Source: Medicago truncatula
Taxonomy: Eukaryota > Streptophyta > Magnoliopsida > Fabales > Fabaceae
Assembly (NCBI RefSeq): GCF_003473485.1
Contig: NC_053049.1
Coordinates: 14,508,001 to 14,572,000 of the forward strand
Length of the DNA stretch: 64,000 bases
Reading direction: 5' to 3'
In this document: piece by piece, positions 10,903 through 22,615 of the stretch
Numbering within the stretch: position 1 is the first letter of the stretch
How the letters are laid out: the number at the start of each line of letters is the position of its first letter
Notes under the pieces: generated by a model
Seen by the model: only the letters and a program-made list of their open reading frames with translations
Databases searched by the model: none
Told to the model about the DNA's origin: nothing
Position numbers and translations under genes: made by a program

Positions 10903-13081
10903 TTAGTGTCCTTTCCCCAAAAGAGTAAGGAGGAACTTCTTGTAGTCTCCAGAAATTTCCTTAGCCACTGTATCCTCAAGGTGAACACTATTTCTCTTGT
11001 AATACAGCTCTTTGATGTCCTTCAAGTCTTTCTCCGCCCTTGTGATCACCACACGGGTTAGTCCATCCTCATCGGTTCCAATCCTTTTCAGCGCACCACG
11101 CAAAACCTACATGATAAGGATTGAATTAATTCAATTAATCTATCAATACAATGTCACATAATGTGGCTACAATTTCATTTGCATAGTGTATAATTTAAAA
11201 TCACTTATGCTATAATATGTTTAATCTAAAATGGAATGTCTTTTCCAAGAAAAAGAAAAATTAGTGTTAATGTTACCTTTTCATAGTACTTCTTGTGGTC
11301 ATCAATGCAACGAATTGCAACATGCACAGCCTTAAGGAAGTCATCAGATGCTTCATTCAAAAGTTTCTGCAACGACAGAAATGAAGAAAAGTCACACTCG
11401 TTTGAAGGAAGACGAAAATCGTAATACTTGAGGGTGCAAAAGTACACTTAGACCTATTTATAATGAAATGAAATGCACATTCTGAAAATCTTTGCAACAG
11501 TGATAAAAACATGACAAATATTTTTTGTATTGTGAAATTCTTTGCAATAGAATTCTGATATATTCTGCAAATCCTAACTTTGAAAAAAAAAAAAAAACTT
11601 TTTCTCTTTGTTACCTTGCTTATAGAAAAGCCATGATCATCTCGGTAACGGTTGAAAGTTGCCTTAAGTTGAGTCTTGCTCCTTGTAATAAGGATCCTGA
11701 TAACTTCTTCAATGTTTCCTTTCTTGTTTTTGACAGCCTCATGAAGAATATCAGCTTCATGTTTTGCCAAAATTGGATTGATTTCAACACCATCATATCT
11801 AAATGAGCTCACCAATCCAACCAAAAGCTGCCAAAAAGAAAAAACCACCAAATCTTCAAACCATCAAATAGTACACGCAGGAAATGACATATATTACAGG
11901 GGTGAAAAACACTATTATCCCTACTTTTATAGGTCACTGAATCATTTCAATCTGACTTGCCTGTCGATGATAGCCAGAGGTATGTGCAGCAACATCTTCT
12001 TCCAATGAATTCTTGTATCTGTTGTGGTAGGCATGTCTTACAGCCAAAAGCTCTTGAGGTTGAAGGACAGATGCAATTTCCACAATCACATGGTAGTCTT
12101 TGTTAATACTCTTAATGGCTACATTAGCCAACACAGCATAACGGTCTGCTGGGTCCAATATCCACCTATACATAGCTTTCTGATTTTTTTTCAAAGTCCC
12201 ATTAGTATAAATACATCATATCTTATACATTAGTATTTTTTATATAATTAGTTTGTGTTCTTGTTAGTTAGCACAGTGGTTGAAATACCTCAAAGTTACC
12301 AGAGAGTTCAGATTCAAGGCGTTTGATGAGATCCTCTTGATAAATGTCCTGATAAGCTTGTCTAATTTGTTGCCTTTGAACAGCATTTCTCTGACCCATT
12401 ATAGCTATGATAGCACTCTCATCAGTTCCCCACCCTACAAACACATTAAAATTATTCTCAATTATTTTCATTAATATTCAATGGTTTATAAGATGATTTT
12501 TATTACAGATTTTTAAGAAAATAGGAAGCTATTAGGGTTTGTTTTCCCTATCTTATAAATGGTATACAGCGGCAGTTAACTGCGGTTGGGCACATTTTAC
12601 AGCAGTATAATCACTTTTCAAGTCGATTTCAGCCGACTTAAAAAGTGATTGAACCATCCATCGGTAGTTAACTACCGCTACCGCTCGGTAAGTGTTTTAG
12701 CAATTTCAAAAGTGGGAAAAGTAACTCTTAATTACCAATTTGAAACTCAAAGTATCACTATCAAATTAACGGTATTCAAGGGGAACTTTGAATAATCACT
12801 TAAGTTTGTAGAAACTTGGGAAGATATGAAAAAATTTGTATATTCATTCGGAATTAAACTCAAAAACATGATAAAACTAAAAAAGATAAAACATTTCTAC
12901 AAACTTAAGTGATTATCGTTTTTATACTTAATTGATTATACTATTAAATTAAACGTTGAGAATTTATCATGGACTTGTAAGATGGAACTTTGAACAATTG
13001 AATCTGACCTTTGACTGCCTTCCAAAGTACATCTGCATCTTCCTTAGGAGAATGATTCATAGGAGCAATGAGAGTAGCCAT
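10903..13081 (-). CDS. ANN8-like: Annexin, ANN8-like, 314 aa, six exons (copy 2)
   Basis: Ca2+-dependent phospholipid-binding annexin, cytosol and membrane-peripheral. Minus-strand exons: 13009-13081, 12289-12434, 11961-12179, 11615-11827, 11277-11366, 10903-11106 (945 nt, closes in frame). Seen: N-terminus [17 protein letters not shown], repeat 1 loop GWGTDESAI intact, the RWILDPADR signature, [15 protein letters not shown] with the IRI tripeptide, repeat 4 [20 protein letters not shown], and the end [16 protein letters not shown]. Intron 3 starts with GC (CAG|GCAAGT) rather than GT, as in the other two minus-strand copies. Legume nodulation annexins such as MtAnn1 belong to this general group. 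I cannot say which named gene this is. Confidence 0.93.
12547..12700. repeat. Cluster of hairpins inside annexin copy 2 intron 1
   Basis: Two GTTAAC-centred palindromes (GCAGTTAACTGC at 12572-12583; CGGTAGTTAACTACCG at 12662-12677) flank a hairpin with 17-bp arms, 16 of 17 matching, and an 8-nt loop (12609-12625 with 12634-12650). A GCCGAC...AAAAAGTGATTGAACCA block is shared with 38134-38160. A foldback-type element is likely. Confidence 0.6.
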
Positions 13082-13156
13082 GGTTATCACAGCTTGAAAT
13101 GTTTATTATATGATCTGGTTATGTAAATTGAATGCTTTTCGATCAAAAGCGATACA

Positions 13157-13164
13157 TATTTATA
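13157..13164 (-). promoter_or_regulatory. TATA box of annexin copy 2
   Basis: TATAAATA on the minus strand, 76 bp upstream of the start codon at 13081. Confidence 0.5.
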
Positions 13165-13438
13165 ATAGGCTCTTACAATGTCCATGGTCTACCCAAGTGA
13201 AAAGGTAATTAAGAAGATTGTGTTTTTAGACCAATTTTTGTTAAAAAATCTTAAAATCATAAATGAAATCAATATATTCCTTTTATTGATGAAGACTCAT
13301 AAGGAAGTGTTTAGGTAGATTTCACTTTTACTATATTTATATCCGATGTCCTAAAAATTACCATCTATGTTATGAAAAAAATACGGAGGGTTTAGAATTT
13401 GCAAAAGACGCTTATTTTCTGAATCTTATGGCAGAATC

Positions 13439-13733
13439 AGATGCTTCTAATGTAGTTTTAGCGTTGAATGTTCACTAACAATCTCTCAATTATGTTGGCT
13501 CAATTATTCAAGATTGTATTAGTTTTAATGGTAGTTTTCGTAGTTTAAATTTTTGCATGTCAGGCGTGAAGCCAACCAATCTGCTCATTATTTAGCAAAA
13601 TATCCTCTTAAGAATTTAGATTGCATATGGATTGAAGAAACTCCATCTTGTATTTCTGCAGTTTTAACATTTAATTTATAGCCACACTTTTGTTAATGAA
13701 ATTGTCATTAATGTAAAAAAAAAAAAAAAAAAA
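13439..13733 (+). mobile_element. LINE 3' remnant with poly(A)
   Basis: Degraded RNase H-type C-terminus of a plant LINE. After frame breaks the segment from about 13549 reads FCHVRREANQSAHYLAKYP, then WIEETPSCISAVL. Stop codons and a 19-base A-run (13715-13733) follow. No flanking target duplication was found. Confidence 0.65.
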
Positions 13734-13944
13734 TGCAGGGTATTTTTGTTATACAATGTAAACAGAAAATTAATTATCTGTGGTAGGTTTATATAACTTT
13801 TTTTTTTTTTTTTGGAAAGAGGTTATATACCTGTTTGAAAAATCACTTTGTTGAATAAATTGTTTAAATGTTTATGGGTTGTTTTTCTGTGTTTCAGTAT
13901 GTCTTGAGCAGCTTGTAAGTACTGTTTAGTAACGAACAATACTT

Positions 13945-14215
13945 AACTTCGGCTCCGTCTACGGTGCATGATGTGAATAGGTCATGCACCCGTGAGAGAT
14001 GTAATGCTAATTTTTTTTTGTTTTAAGCATTTAATGGTAGCAGTTGGATATATTATAAAGTAATGAACGGTTATGATTGAATTTAAGAATTACCTGTTAA
14101 AGTGGTATTGTTCGGTAATTCACCTTGTTACTAAGGTGATAATAATATGATAATACAAAAAAAAAATTATAAAGCACAGATTATGTATTATTAGGTGATA
14201 TTAAGAAATAAACAA
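13945..14215 (+). repeat. Left arm of an inverted dispersed repeat
   Basis: Closely matches the reverse complement of 22115-22615. Landmarks are GGCTCCGTCTACGGTGCATG, ATGTGAATAGGTCATG, GTGAGAGATGTAATG, GGATATATTATAAAGTAATG, AACGGTTATGATTGAATTTA and TATTATTAGGTG. The two arms enclose 8 kb that includes the MULE. The right arm holds about 230 extra bases. Confidence 0.7.
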
Positions 14216-14595
14216 ACAAATTGTTTCGTTCTTGATAAAAAATTGTTTCATCATACTAATATTTCATTTTATTCTACATTTATCCTTTTATCAACAAAAT
14301 TATCTTTAATATATTAATTTAATTTTTATTATTTATTTCGTCTCTTTTTAATTGTCACTTTAAGAATTTTTTTGTCTCAAAATAATTGACACTTACGAAT
14401 ATCAACATCAAATGAAATAATTGTCACTTAAGAATATCAATGTATCATTTTATTTTATTTTGTATTTATATACCCTTATTTATTGAATTTTATCCAAACA
14501 CAACTACGCTACTTACTTAGACTAAATTTCGTTCTACACGAATTTCATAAGAACTAAGATTCTTATTTATGAGAATCTTACTAAGACTAACTTAA

Positions 14596-14934
14596 TAAGT
14601 GCGGCAATGGGGTTGAGCAGGGACGAGTTTTACCTTCACGATCTCCATGCCCTACTCTCATATACTTACCTTTTACCTTACTCATAGAAATAGTTGTTCA
14701 TGGCTACACAACTCTTATATAAAAGGGGTAATAAATTGATTTTCTACATTTAGGATGGGTTTGGGTATGAATTTGGGGTGGATAAATATATCCTCGTTAC
14801 CCATCTTATACCCGTGTTTTGAAATCGGGAAAAACCCAAACTCATACCCAAACCCAGTCATACCGGGGAAAACCCGTCAAATTGGGTTTGGTTCAGACGG
14901 ATGCCCGCAGATATGGATTTTGTTGCCACGCCTA
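14596..14934. mobile_element. hAT-type MITE, copy 1
   Basis: Begins TAAGTGCGGCAATGG and ends GTTGCCACGCCTA, imperfect inverted termini. The flanks TAACTTAA (14588-14595) and TAACTTAT (14935-14942) differ at one base, fitting an 8-bp duplication typical of hAT elements. The interior shares GGACGAGTTTTAC, CTCATATACTTACC and TGTTTTGAAATCG with the copy at 45186-45709. Confidence 0.75.
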
Positions 14935-15049
14935 TAACTTATGTTATATGATAATCTTCCAAAGAACTAAGATTCTTATCTATGATAATCTTACTAAGAT
15001 TAACTTTGAAATTTTGGCACGTACGTAGTAGAGATGTTATACACGATGT

Positions 15050-15347
15050 CAAGACAAGTGTGATGTCAAGAAAGATGTCAAGACATCGTGATAACACAAA
15101 TAACAATCAACAAATGAAAGTAAATGATGCATAAAGTAATATGGCACCAGTTGTTTGTTAACCCAGTTCAGTGCAACATCACTTACATCTTGGGGCTACC
15201 AAGCTGATGTAGTAAATCCGCAAGTGCACGGTTTACCGAAGTAGTAAAAAGAGTATCGTTTCGATAGTGAGTTATGAATTCAATTAACTTTAAATAATGA
15301 TTAGATTGAGAGTTTGAGATTAAAAATTTTGGATTTTTAATTGAATG

Positions 15348-15387
<40 letters not shown>
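15050..15387 (+). repeat. Retroelement debris interrupted by the MULE
   Basis: Contains CCGCAAGTGCACGGTTTACC followed by GTAGTAAAAAGAGTATCG at about 15219-15262. This is the inverted form of the retroelement motif seen at 2928, 4505, 47680 and 55270. It continues beyond the MULE at 20777. The (AAT)n microsatellite at 15348-15387 is the insertion target. Confidence 0.5.
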
Positions 15388-16162
15388 GGCAAAATTACAC
15401 AAATGGTCCTATAACTTATTTTTAGGTAACGTTTTCGTCCTCTATCTTTTTTTTTTCCCATTTTCATCCTTTATCTTTTTAAAATGTTTCACCGTTACCC
15501 TTCTGTTAACCATCTGTTAAAAAAAACTCTATTCTAATTACCTTTTTACCCTTTTATAATTACTCTCTTTTTCTTTGTTATTTTCAGAAACGCGTTCACA
15601 CACAGAGAACATAAACGCGATTGAGAAGAAGGAAAATAGAAGATGAAAACCTAGAACACTAAGCTTGACGATGTGATTCGAAAAACCAGGAAAATGCTAC
15701 TATTCGATTTGAAAAGTTCTGCGATTTGAAACGGCACAGAGTTCTGCGATTTGAAGTTGCAATCAAAAACCTAGAAACCCTAATTGATTTTGATTCTGCG
15801 ATTTGAAGGTATGTATCTGCAATTTAATGAATTTATTTGTTTTTCCGAATCATTATGTGTTTCTAATGTTGCTTTGATTCATGAACATGCTAAAAACCCT
15901 CTCTATATTTCTTGTTCTTTGTAGCAAACCACTCTGTTATATTTCTTGTTCTGTTTCTATCTAAAGCATGCTGAAAAAAAATACATTTTGATTAGTTTAC
16001 TATCTATGTCATGTTGTATGTTTTTATGTGTTTCTACTGTTGCTTTGGTTATTTATTTATGCATGTTGCATATGTGGTCCCTATTTTTTGGTAGTGATTT
16101 GTTGTGGTCCCTACCTATATGTTTAATAGTTTTCCATTGATTATGTTTTTGTCATTATTCAG

Positions 16163-19100
16163 ATGTCTACAATATCCGTTGATATTCATCATGGTGGCTA
16201 TTTTATCGACCAATCAAAGAATGTGTACGAAGGTGAAGTGTCAAATTGGATTTGTGACACTGACTATTGGTGTTTTTTTGATATTGAAGAATATGTTGGC
16301 AAATTGGGGTACAAGGATAACATTAGCATGTGGTATGAGGTTGGTGGTGTTAAAAAGTGCCTATCAGATGATACTGGAGCTAATGAAATGAGTGATTGGG
16401 CCAAGGGTAATGGAAAAGTGCATTTGTTTCTAGTACATTCAGTGTCACAGCCCAACTATATTATCTATAGTGAAGCCCAACCTGAAATGCATGATGGAGA
16501 CTCTGATGATAGTGCCTTGGATGTGGGATTTGGAGACTCGGATGATGAGCTGCTCATTAATGATGGTTTTGGTGATGTACAAACAGAAGTTGATGTTCTT
16601 GGGGAAATAACACCAACTATTGAGGATAATGAGGAAAGAAGGAAAAGGTTAGGTGCTAAAAAGAGGAAGGGGGCAGAAAATGAAGGAAATTCAAGTAAAA
16701 AAAAGAAGGCCCCAACTGGTAAGAAAAGAGGGAGACCTAAGAAGACCATAGTTGAGAAAGATCTAAACGTGGAACTAAGTGTAGAGCCAAATATTTTAAT
16801 TGATGATGATGATTTCAATTGGGGTACAACGAAAAGGCAAGAGCTTGTGATGCCACATAGAGGGTTGTCTGACGATGAGTATGTGTCTGAAGAGTTAGTT
16901 AGTGATGAATCGGGAGAGAATAGTGACGAGGAAAGTACTAAAAAGAAGTTTTCAGGTTTTGTCATGCCAAAAAATATGCTCGACTACAAGTGGGTCTTGG
17001 GTACACTTTTCTCAGACAGAGAGGAATTTAAGGCTGCAATTGCAACTTATGCTGTTCATAATGGGGTCGATGTGAAGATGATCAAGAATGATAAAATAAG
17101 AGTGAGGGTTGTATGCAAGGACCCGTGTCAGTGGATGGCTTATTGTGCTAAACTTCCCGATGAAGATACATGGCAATTGAGGAAATTGTATGACAAACAT
17201 TCTTGTCCCAAGGATTATAAAGTCTCATTAATGAAATCAAGTTGGCTGGGGAAAAGATTAGAGTCAACAGTGAGGGAGACTCCTAATATTACACTGACAT
17301 CTATTTCAAACAAAGCACATCAAAAGTGGAATGTTGGAGTGAGTAAGATGAAAGCTTATAGGGCTCGTAGGGTTGCAATTGATTTGGTTGATGGATCATT
17401 TAGAGAACAATATCTTAGATTGTATGATTACTCTCATGAACTAATGAGATCTAATCCACTAAGTACTGTCAAGGTGCAGATTCAACCTACAATGGTAGAA
17501 GATAGACGGGAGAACAATGAGGAAATTTATGTGGATAGACCCTTGCTGCCAAGTTTCCAACGCCTATACATGTGTCTTAATGGCTGTAAAGAGAGTTTCA
17601 AAGTGTGCAGGCCTATTATTGGCCTTGATGGTTGTTTTCTTAAAGGTTATTATGGAGGTCAAATACTTGCTGCTGTGGGTAGAGACCCAAATGACCAAAT
17701 GCTCCCAATTGTTGTGGCTGTTGTTGAAAGTGAAACAAAAGATTCATGGGATTGGTTCCTTAAACTGCTAGTTGACGATTTGGGTGGTCCAGAAGCATGT
17801 AATTCGTACACATTCATATCTGATCAACAAAAGGTTAGTTTCAATATCATAATTATTTCTAATTGATTATAATATTCATAGTTGATTATGCATATAGACT
17901 ATAATATGAATAACTTATTATACATATTGATTATTTGGTTTAAGGGACTTTTACCTGCCATGGAGGCGCTTCTTCCTGATGTTGAACAAAGGTTTTGTGT
18001 AAGACATTTGTATAATAATTTTAGAAAAAAGCATCCGGGTAAGAAACTCAAGGAGTTAATGTGGAAGGCAGCCAAGGCTACATATTTTCAAGCATGGGAG
18101 AGGGAGATGAAAGAAATAAGGAAGGTTAGTGAAGAAGCTTATAAATATTTGCTGAAGATTCCACAAAAGCATTGGTCGAAATCAAGATTTTCATTCAATT
18201 CAAAGTGTGATGTATTAGTCAACAATATGTCAGAAACCTTCAATAGTGTAATAATTGGACCCAGGGGAAAGCCAATTGTTACAATGTTTGAAGACATCAG
18301 AGGCTATTTTATGGAAAGGTGGGCAACAAACAGAACTAAGATACAAGCATATGATGGCTCTGTTTTGCCTAACATAAAGAAAAAACTGCAGAAAGAGTGT
18401 GAGTTATCAAAGAATTGGGGATGCAGGTATGCTTTTGTCATATTCTAACTTTGTAAATGAATATGTATCTAATATGGTTCAGTTTTTCTAAATGTATGTT
18501 TCTGCTAAGTGCTTTTGCTTTTTGGTTTGTCTAAATGCTAAGTGTTTTTCTACTATAATAATATCATGATTTCTTGCCTTCTGTTATGAGTTTTTCTAAA
18601 TGTCGTAATATGGTTCAGTTTTAGACTTTTAACTAGTGTATATATATATATGCTTATGTTTGACAAGGTTTTCGGCTGAGAATATCTATGGGGTGTATGC
18701 CCTCAATCACACAGGAGAGTCCTTTACAGTAAGTCTGGAAAAGAAAGAATGTTCTTGCAGGAAATGGATGCTTACTGGAATACCTTGTTGTCACGCAGTA
18801 GCAAGCTGCATATTTGCCAAACAAGATCCGGAAAACTTGATTCCTGATTGTTACAGAGTAGAGAAATATGAGGCTTGTTACCGTCCTATCATTTATCCAC
18901 CAAATGGAAAGAACCTGTGGGTTTCAACTCCATATTCAGATATATTACCACCCCCTTTAAGGAAACTTCCTGGAAGACCGAAAAGGAAAAGGAACAAAGA
19001 TGGTGATGAGAAAGCGAGAGATTCTTCACTTGTTAGTAGAAAAGGAATGCCCGCTAGATGTTCTACATGCAAACAACCTGGTCATAACAAAACTTCTTGT

Positions 19101-19415
19101 AAAGGGCCCTCAATTCCAACTGTAACAAATCAGACTCAAAACGCACCTAATCAGAGCCAAACTGCACAACCTGCGCCTGGTGTTGGTCAGAATGCAACAC
19201 AGACCCAAACTGTTGCTACATCTCAGAAAAAGCCTAGAGGAAGACCTCGAAAAGTCAATGTTGCTGCAAGTACTCAGCCTGTTACTAGTAGTATCTCTGC
19301 AACATCAAATATGGTAACAAATATATCTGGTGCAAATTCTCAACCTACTGCAAGCTCAAGATATTCAACAACAACTCACTTTGCTAGACAAAAGATGAAA
19401 ATATGGAGGCCATGA
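16163..19415 (+). CDS. MULE transposase (MURA/MuDR type), 966 aa, three exons
   Basis: DDE transposase that cuts and moves the surrounding MULE. Coding exons 16163-17833, 17945-18426 and 18668-19415 have GT-AG junctions and join in frame. The ATG follows an acceptor directly, and a 5' leader intron (about 15809-16162, GAAG|GTATGT...TTCAG) is likely. Domains seen: an acidic/basic N-terminal region (about 95-260) with a KKRGRPKK AT-hook-like patch; the MuDR DNA-binding domain with KDPCQWMAY and HSCPKDYK (about 270-350); and the MULE catalytic domain, with first Asp in GLDGCFLKG and second in ISDQQKGL near the exon 1/2 junction. Next come the SWIM zinc finger CSCRKWMLTGIPCCHAV (exon 3), a GRPKRKR basic patch and a CCHC zinc knuckle (CSTCKQPGHNKTSC). 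The tail is Gln/Thr/Ser-rich with a second AT-hook, KPRGRPRK. No disabling mutation was seen. Confidence 0.9.
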
Positions 19416-19794
19416 TATTTGATGACAGTTTGTTTAATGTATTTTTTGGGCAACTTTTGTGATGTCTTACTTTGGAACCTAATGTCTTTTTGTATGCAGC
19501 TCTTGTACTGCCTTTATGTTGGAATTTTATTACTTTCAAACCTTATGTCGTTTTGTAAGCAGCTTGTACTGCCTTTAAGTTAGAATTTGTGGCAGTATGT
19601 ATTTATGCAGTTAATTAGTTATGACTGATTTTGTAACAATGACAAAAGTTGCATTATGTTATTATGGGAGAAGTTATTATAACAAAAGTTAATTACTATT
19701 GATACCAATTGATATTATTGCGTATGAACCTATTAATTGAAACTACATGACACCAATTATTTGACACAAATTGGTAGAGGAAATTATTATGGCA

Positions 19795-19929
19795 GCTGGG
19801 TTTTGTTTTTTGGTCTTGGTTTGGCCATTTGTAATTGCTTATGTTCTGTCCGTATCCGTCCATGGCTTGTTAGTGCTTCTCGCACGGGCTAGTGGCTAAT
19901 AATATTTTGCCGATTAAAAAAAAAAAAAC
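19795..19929 (+). mobile_element. LINE 3' end nested in the MULE
   Basis: GTTTTGTTTTTTGGTCTTGG...CTCGCACGGGCTAGTGG...AATATTTTGCCGATT followed by an A-run (19917-19929). It resembles the 3' ends of the LINE insertions at 44113-44586 and elsewhere here. No target duplication was identified, so the nesting is tentative. Confidence 0.45.
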
Positions 19930-20159
19930 TCTTGCAAAATCAAATGAGATCAAGTCACCAATTTGTTGACACTAACTCATTCAGTCGGACTATATCAATA
20001 CATAATTGTTGAGTACATTCATCGAGTACATTCAATACATAATTTCTTAACAATGAACAACCTTATTTGATCAACTTAAACATAAAAGTTACACCAAATA
20101 AAAGATGATAATCAAAATCTTCATCCAACTTTTTGTTGAGTTGTGGTCCATTTGCATCT

Positions 20160-20526
20160 TCAGGATAACATTCTTAAGTGTCCTTGATTCCAATTCCATT
20201 TGCATCCAGAATTAATGTTACTAGCCTACAATTTATGAAGAAAAAAAAAACCATTAAAATTAAGGCAAAATTAACTAGTGATAACAGATCTGAAAAGGAT
20301 TAGCAAGAGAGAACAAGGTATGTATGTAATAATATGTATGAATACTCACCACAAAGTTCCTACAACCCCAAAATTTCCTTCCTCTATTAGGACCCATTTT
20401 CGTCACTGTTCTAATAACATGTAGCATCTTACAGAAACATTCTCGCGTGAACAGGTTGCGTCCCCCAGAAATGAAAGAACCGGAAAATGATTGTGTGTGT
20501 GAACCTTGTGTGCGTAAGGATGCCAT
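20160..20526 (-). CDS. Small GRF-type zinc-finger protein of the MULE, 80 aa, two exons
   Basis: Second gene of the MULE, on the strand opposite the transposase and just inside the right terminal repeat. Exons 20350-20526 and 20160-20225 (minus strand) are joined by a GT-AG intron in phase 0. An in-frame upstream ATG at 20613 would add 29 residues. I prefer ATG 20526 because MASLRTQGSH looks like the start of similar plant proteins. The sequence CFCKMLHVIRTVTKM, GRKFWGCRNF and, across the intron, GCKWNWNQ gives the C-x-C ... FWGC ... C-x-W pattern of a GRF zinc finger. Function in transposition is unknown. By analogy with accessory MURB genes it may help the transposase, but it shows no MURB similarity that I can see. 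Confidence 0.65.
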
Positions 20527-20776
20527 GAATTTTGAGATTTGATTTTTTAGGGTTCTTGCAGGTTGAAGGGTGATTGAGAAGAAGCTTGTGTGAACATTAG
20601 AGAAGATGAACATAACGTTAATTTTTTTTTTTTAACAGACTAGTTAACAGATTCCACTTAAAGGATTGTTGTGCAACATTTTAAAAAGATAAAGGATGAA
20701 AATGAGAAAAAAAAAAAGATAAAGGACGAAAACGTTACCTAAAAATAAGTTATGGGACCATTTCTGTAATTTTGCC

Positions 20777-20811
<35 letters not shown>

Positions 20812-22090
20812 GCGCATTGGGATTTATTGGTTCATCTGGTAACAAACCCTTCACAAACCAAATCCTAAACCTAGAACTTTATGTTGGACCTACTTTCTAA
20901 AGACAAGTTTCTCTTAAGCCTATCACATCTCCTTTCGGTTTTAGTGAGTGTGTTCCTCTAGCAACCACGCCTATTCTCATGGTTGATTGCTATTAGAATC
21001 CTTTAAGAACGAAACTTATTTATTGTCTCAAGGTTTGATAGACTATTCTCATGTTTTGTAGACCTTGTCTAATTTCACTTGTTCAATATCAAAACTTCTT
21101 CTTTCGATGCTTCGCTTTGATATTTGTGATGATGAATTAACAAGTATTAACCCTCTGTTGTCGCTTTATGAGTTTGATACTTCTTAATTCATTATAAAAA
21201 CGGTGAAATTAGATTAGAAATTAGATTTACATAAAATTAGGGTTCGATGCTTGGTTTGATCAGGATTAGGTCATTAGACTCATCCAACAATCCAAAGACA
21301 AAGAAGTCTACTCACTAACGTTCATTGTAGACATAGAGAAGAAGAAGAAGAATAAGAAGAAGAAGAACATAAAATAAAATAAAGAAATAAAGATGAACTT
21401 TTATTCAAATAAACAATTGTCACTTATTATTTCAGAGAACAAAAGATGATTTGTTGTGACTGCTAGCTACTCTATTTATAGTTTACAATGACTTAAGACC
21501 TAAGAAATATATCACTAGAATGTTCCACAAGAAACCATGGGCTTTTAGGTCAGGAATAAACTAATAGGTAGCTTGTCCATGAAGCAGAAAGCAGCAAAAG
21601 GCATCCTGAGAGTTGGCACGACCGTGTGGCTGGTGGCACGGGCCGTGCCAAGCTTCTGACTTGGGGGAGTCATATTTTTGTATTGAATCTTTGTATTTTC
21701 AACCCGAATCAGCTCCAAATCCCTTTCTTTTGCTCCAAGACTCAATCTTTAGAATATTTGTTCCTGAAATTAAATAACTTGCAATTGAAGTAAAATAGTT
21801 CTAGAAAGAAAATAAAAACAAATAAAATTTAAATAAAATAGACTCGAATAATATATTTAAAACACTAATTATTGACTCATCACAAGCCAGGAAGGAAATT
21901 CACTATAGTAGTATCAATTCAAAGCATACATAGAAACCCTTAGTCTACTATCTTCTCACTTAATCACTACCGGTGTAATTTCTACCTACGACTCTCCTAG
22001 TGCTAGATATGAAATTCCCTACTCAATTCCTCTTACTCACAATCACAGTGATTCCCTACATAAAAACCCTTGGTCTACTATCATCTCACT
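20777..22090 (-). mobile_element. Retroelement debris right of the MULE
   Basis: Continuation of the sequence at 15050-15387. It starts with the split (AAT)n (20777-20809). Contents: a (GAA)n-rich purine tract at 21340-21368; a TTGGCACGACCGTG...GTGGCACGGGCCGTGCCA stretch at 21613-21652 resembling the GTGGCACG motifs at 46420-46540; and a degenerate direct repeat (TTAGTCTACTATCTTCTCAC near 21940, TTGGTCTACTATCATCTCAC near 22070). No intact open frame. Most likely LTR and leader sequence of an old LTR retrotransposon. Confidence 0.45.
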
Positions 22091-22114
22091 TAAGAATATC
22101 AATGTATCAATTCC

Positions 22115-22615
22115 TCTTACTTCTTAATACCACCTAATAATACACAATATGTGCTTTATAAAAAGATTTTTTGTATTATCATATTACTATTGCAGTTACT
22201 TGAACAAAAAATATATTACCCCTAATTTAGTAACATTTTAAGTATAAGAATGCATGGCTATTTTCTATCAACCAGTAAATCAAATAATTGAGGTGAAATT
22301 TAATACGCTGAATTATTTTCTGGGATATTCCATCCAATTGCACAAGGGTTCTTCATAAATTTTTAATCATTTCCAGAAACACCGTTTATAATATTATTAG
22401 AAATTAAGGTACATATGTATATAAATAAACAAGGAGAATTACTCATCAATACCACTTTAACAGGTAACTCTTAAATTCAATCATAACCGTTCATTACTTT
22501 ATAATATATCCAACAACTAGCATTAGATGTTTCAAACAAAAAAAAAACTAACATTACATCTCTCACGGATCCATGACCTATTCACATCATGCACCTTAGA
22601 CGGAGCCCTTAACTT
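22115..22615 (-). repeat. Right arm of the inverted dispersed repeat
   Basis: Reverse-complement counterpart of 13945-14215 with roughly 230 extra bases (about 22195-22435). The adjacent 23-bp CACTTAAGAATATCAATGTATCA (given in two parts: CACTTAAGAATATC, AATGTATCA) at 22087-22109 matches 14425-14447 in direct orientation, so the right side is a rearranged composite. Confidence 0.65.

Larger units (their letters stand above)
15388..20776 (+). mobile_element. Complete Mutator-like element (MULE), 5.4 kb
   Basis: Termini are GGCAAAATTAC and GTAATTTTGCC. Terminal inverted repeats of about 102 bp (15388-15489 and 20675-20776) are nearly identical, sharing ATAACTTATTTTTAGGTAAC and GTTTTCGTCC. Weaker similarity with CTGTTAAC blocks continues inward. 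The element sits in an AAT microsatellite, so the 9-bp TAATAATAA on each side fits a MULE target duplication but cannot be proved. It carries a MURA-like transposase (+) and a GRF zinc-finger gene (-), both with open frames, so it may be recently active or potentially autonomous. Confidence 0.88.

Noticed and set aside
11357..11851. Minus-strand frame of 164 codons in annexin copy 2
   Set aside because: It is exon 4 read through into the following intron. The spliced model explains it.
16465..16965. 166-codon frame antisense to the transposase
   Set aside because: Shadow of the acidic/basic transposase N-terminus. Ser-rich composition comes from the antisense of GAT/GAA codons.
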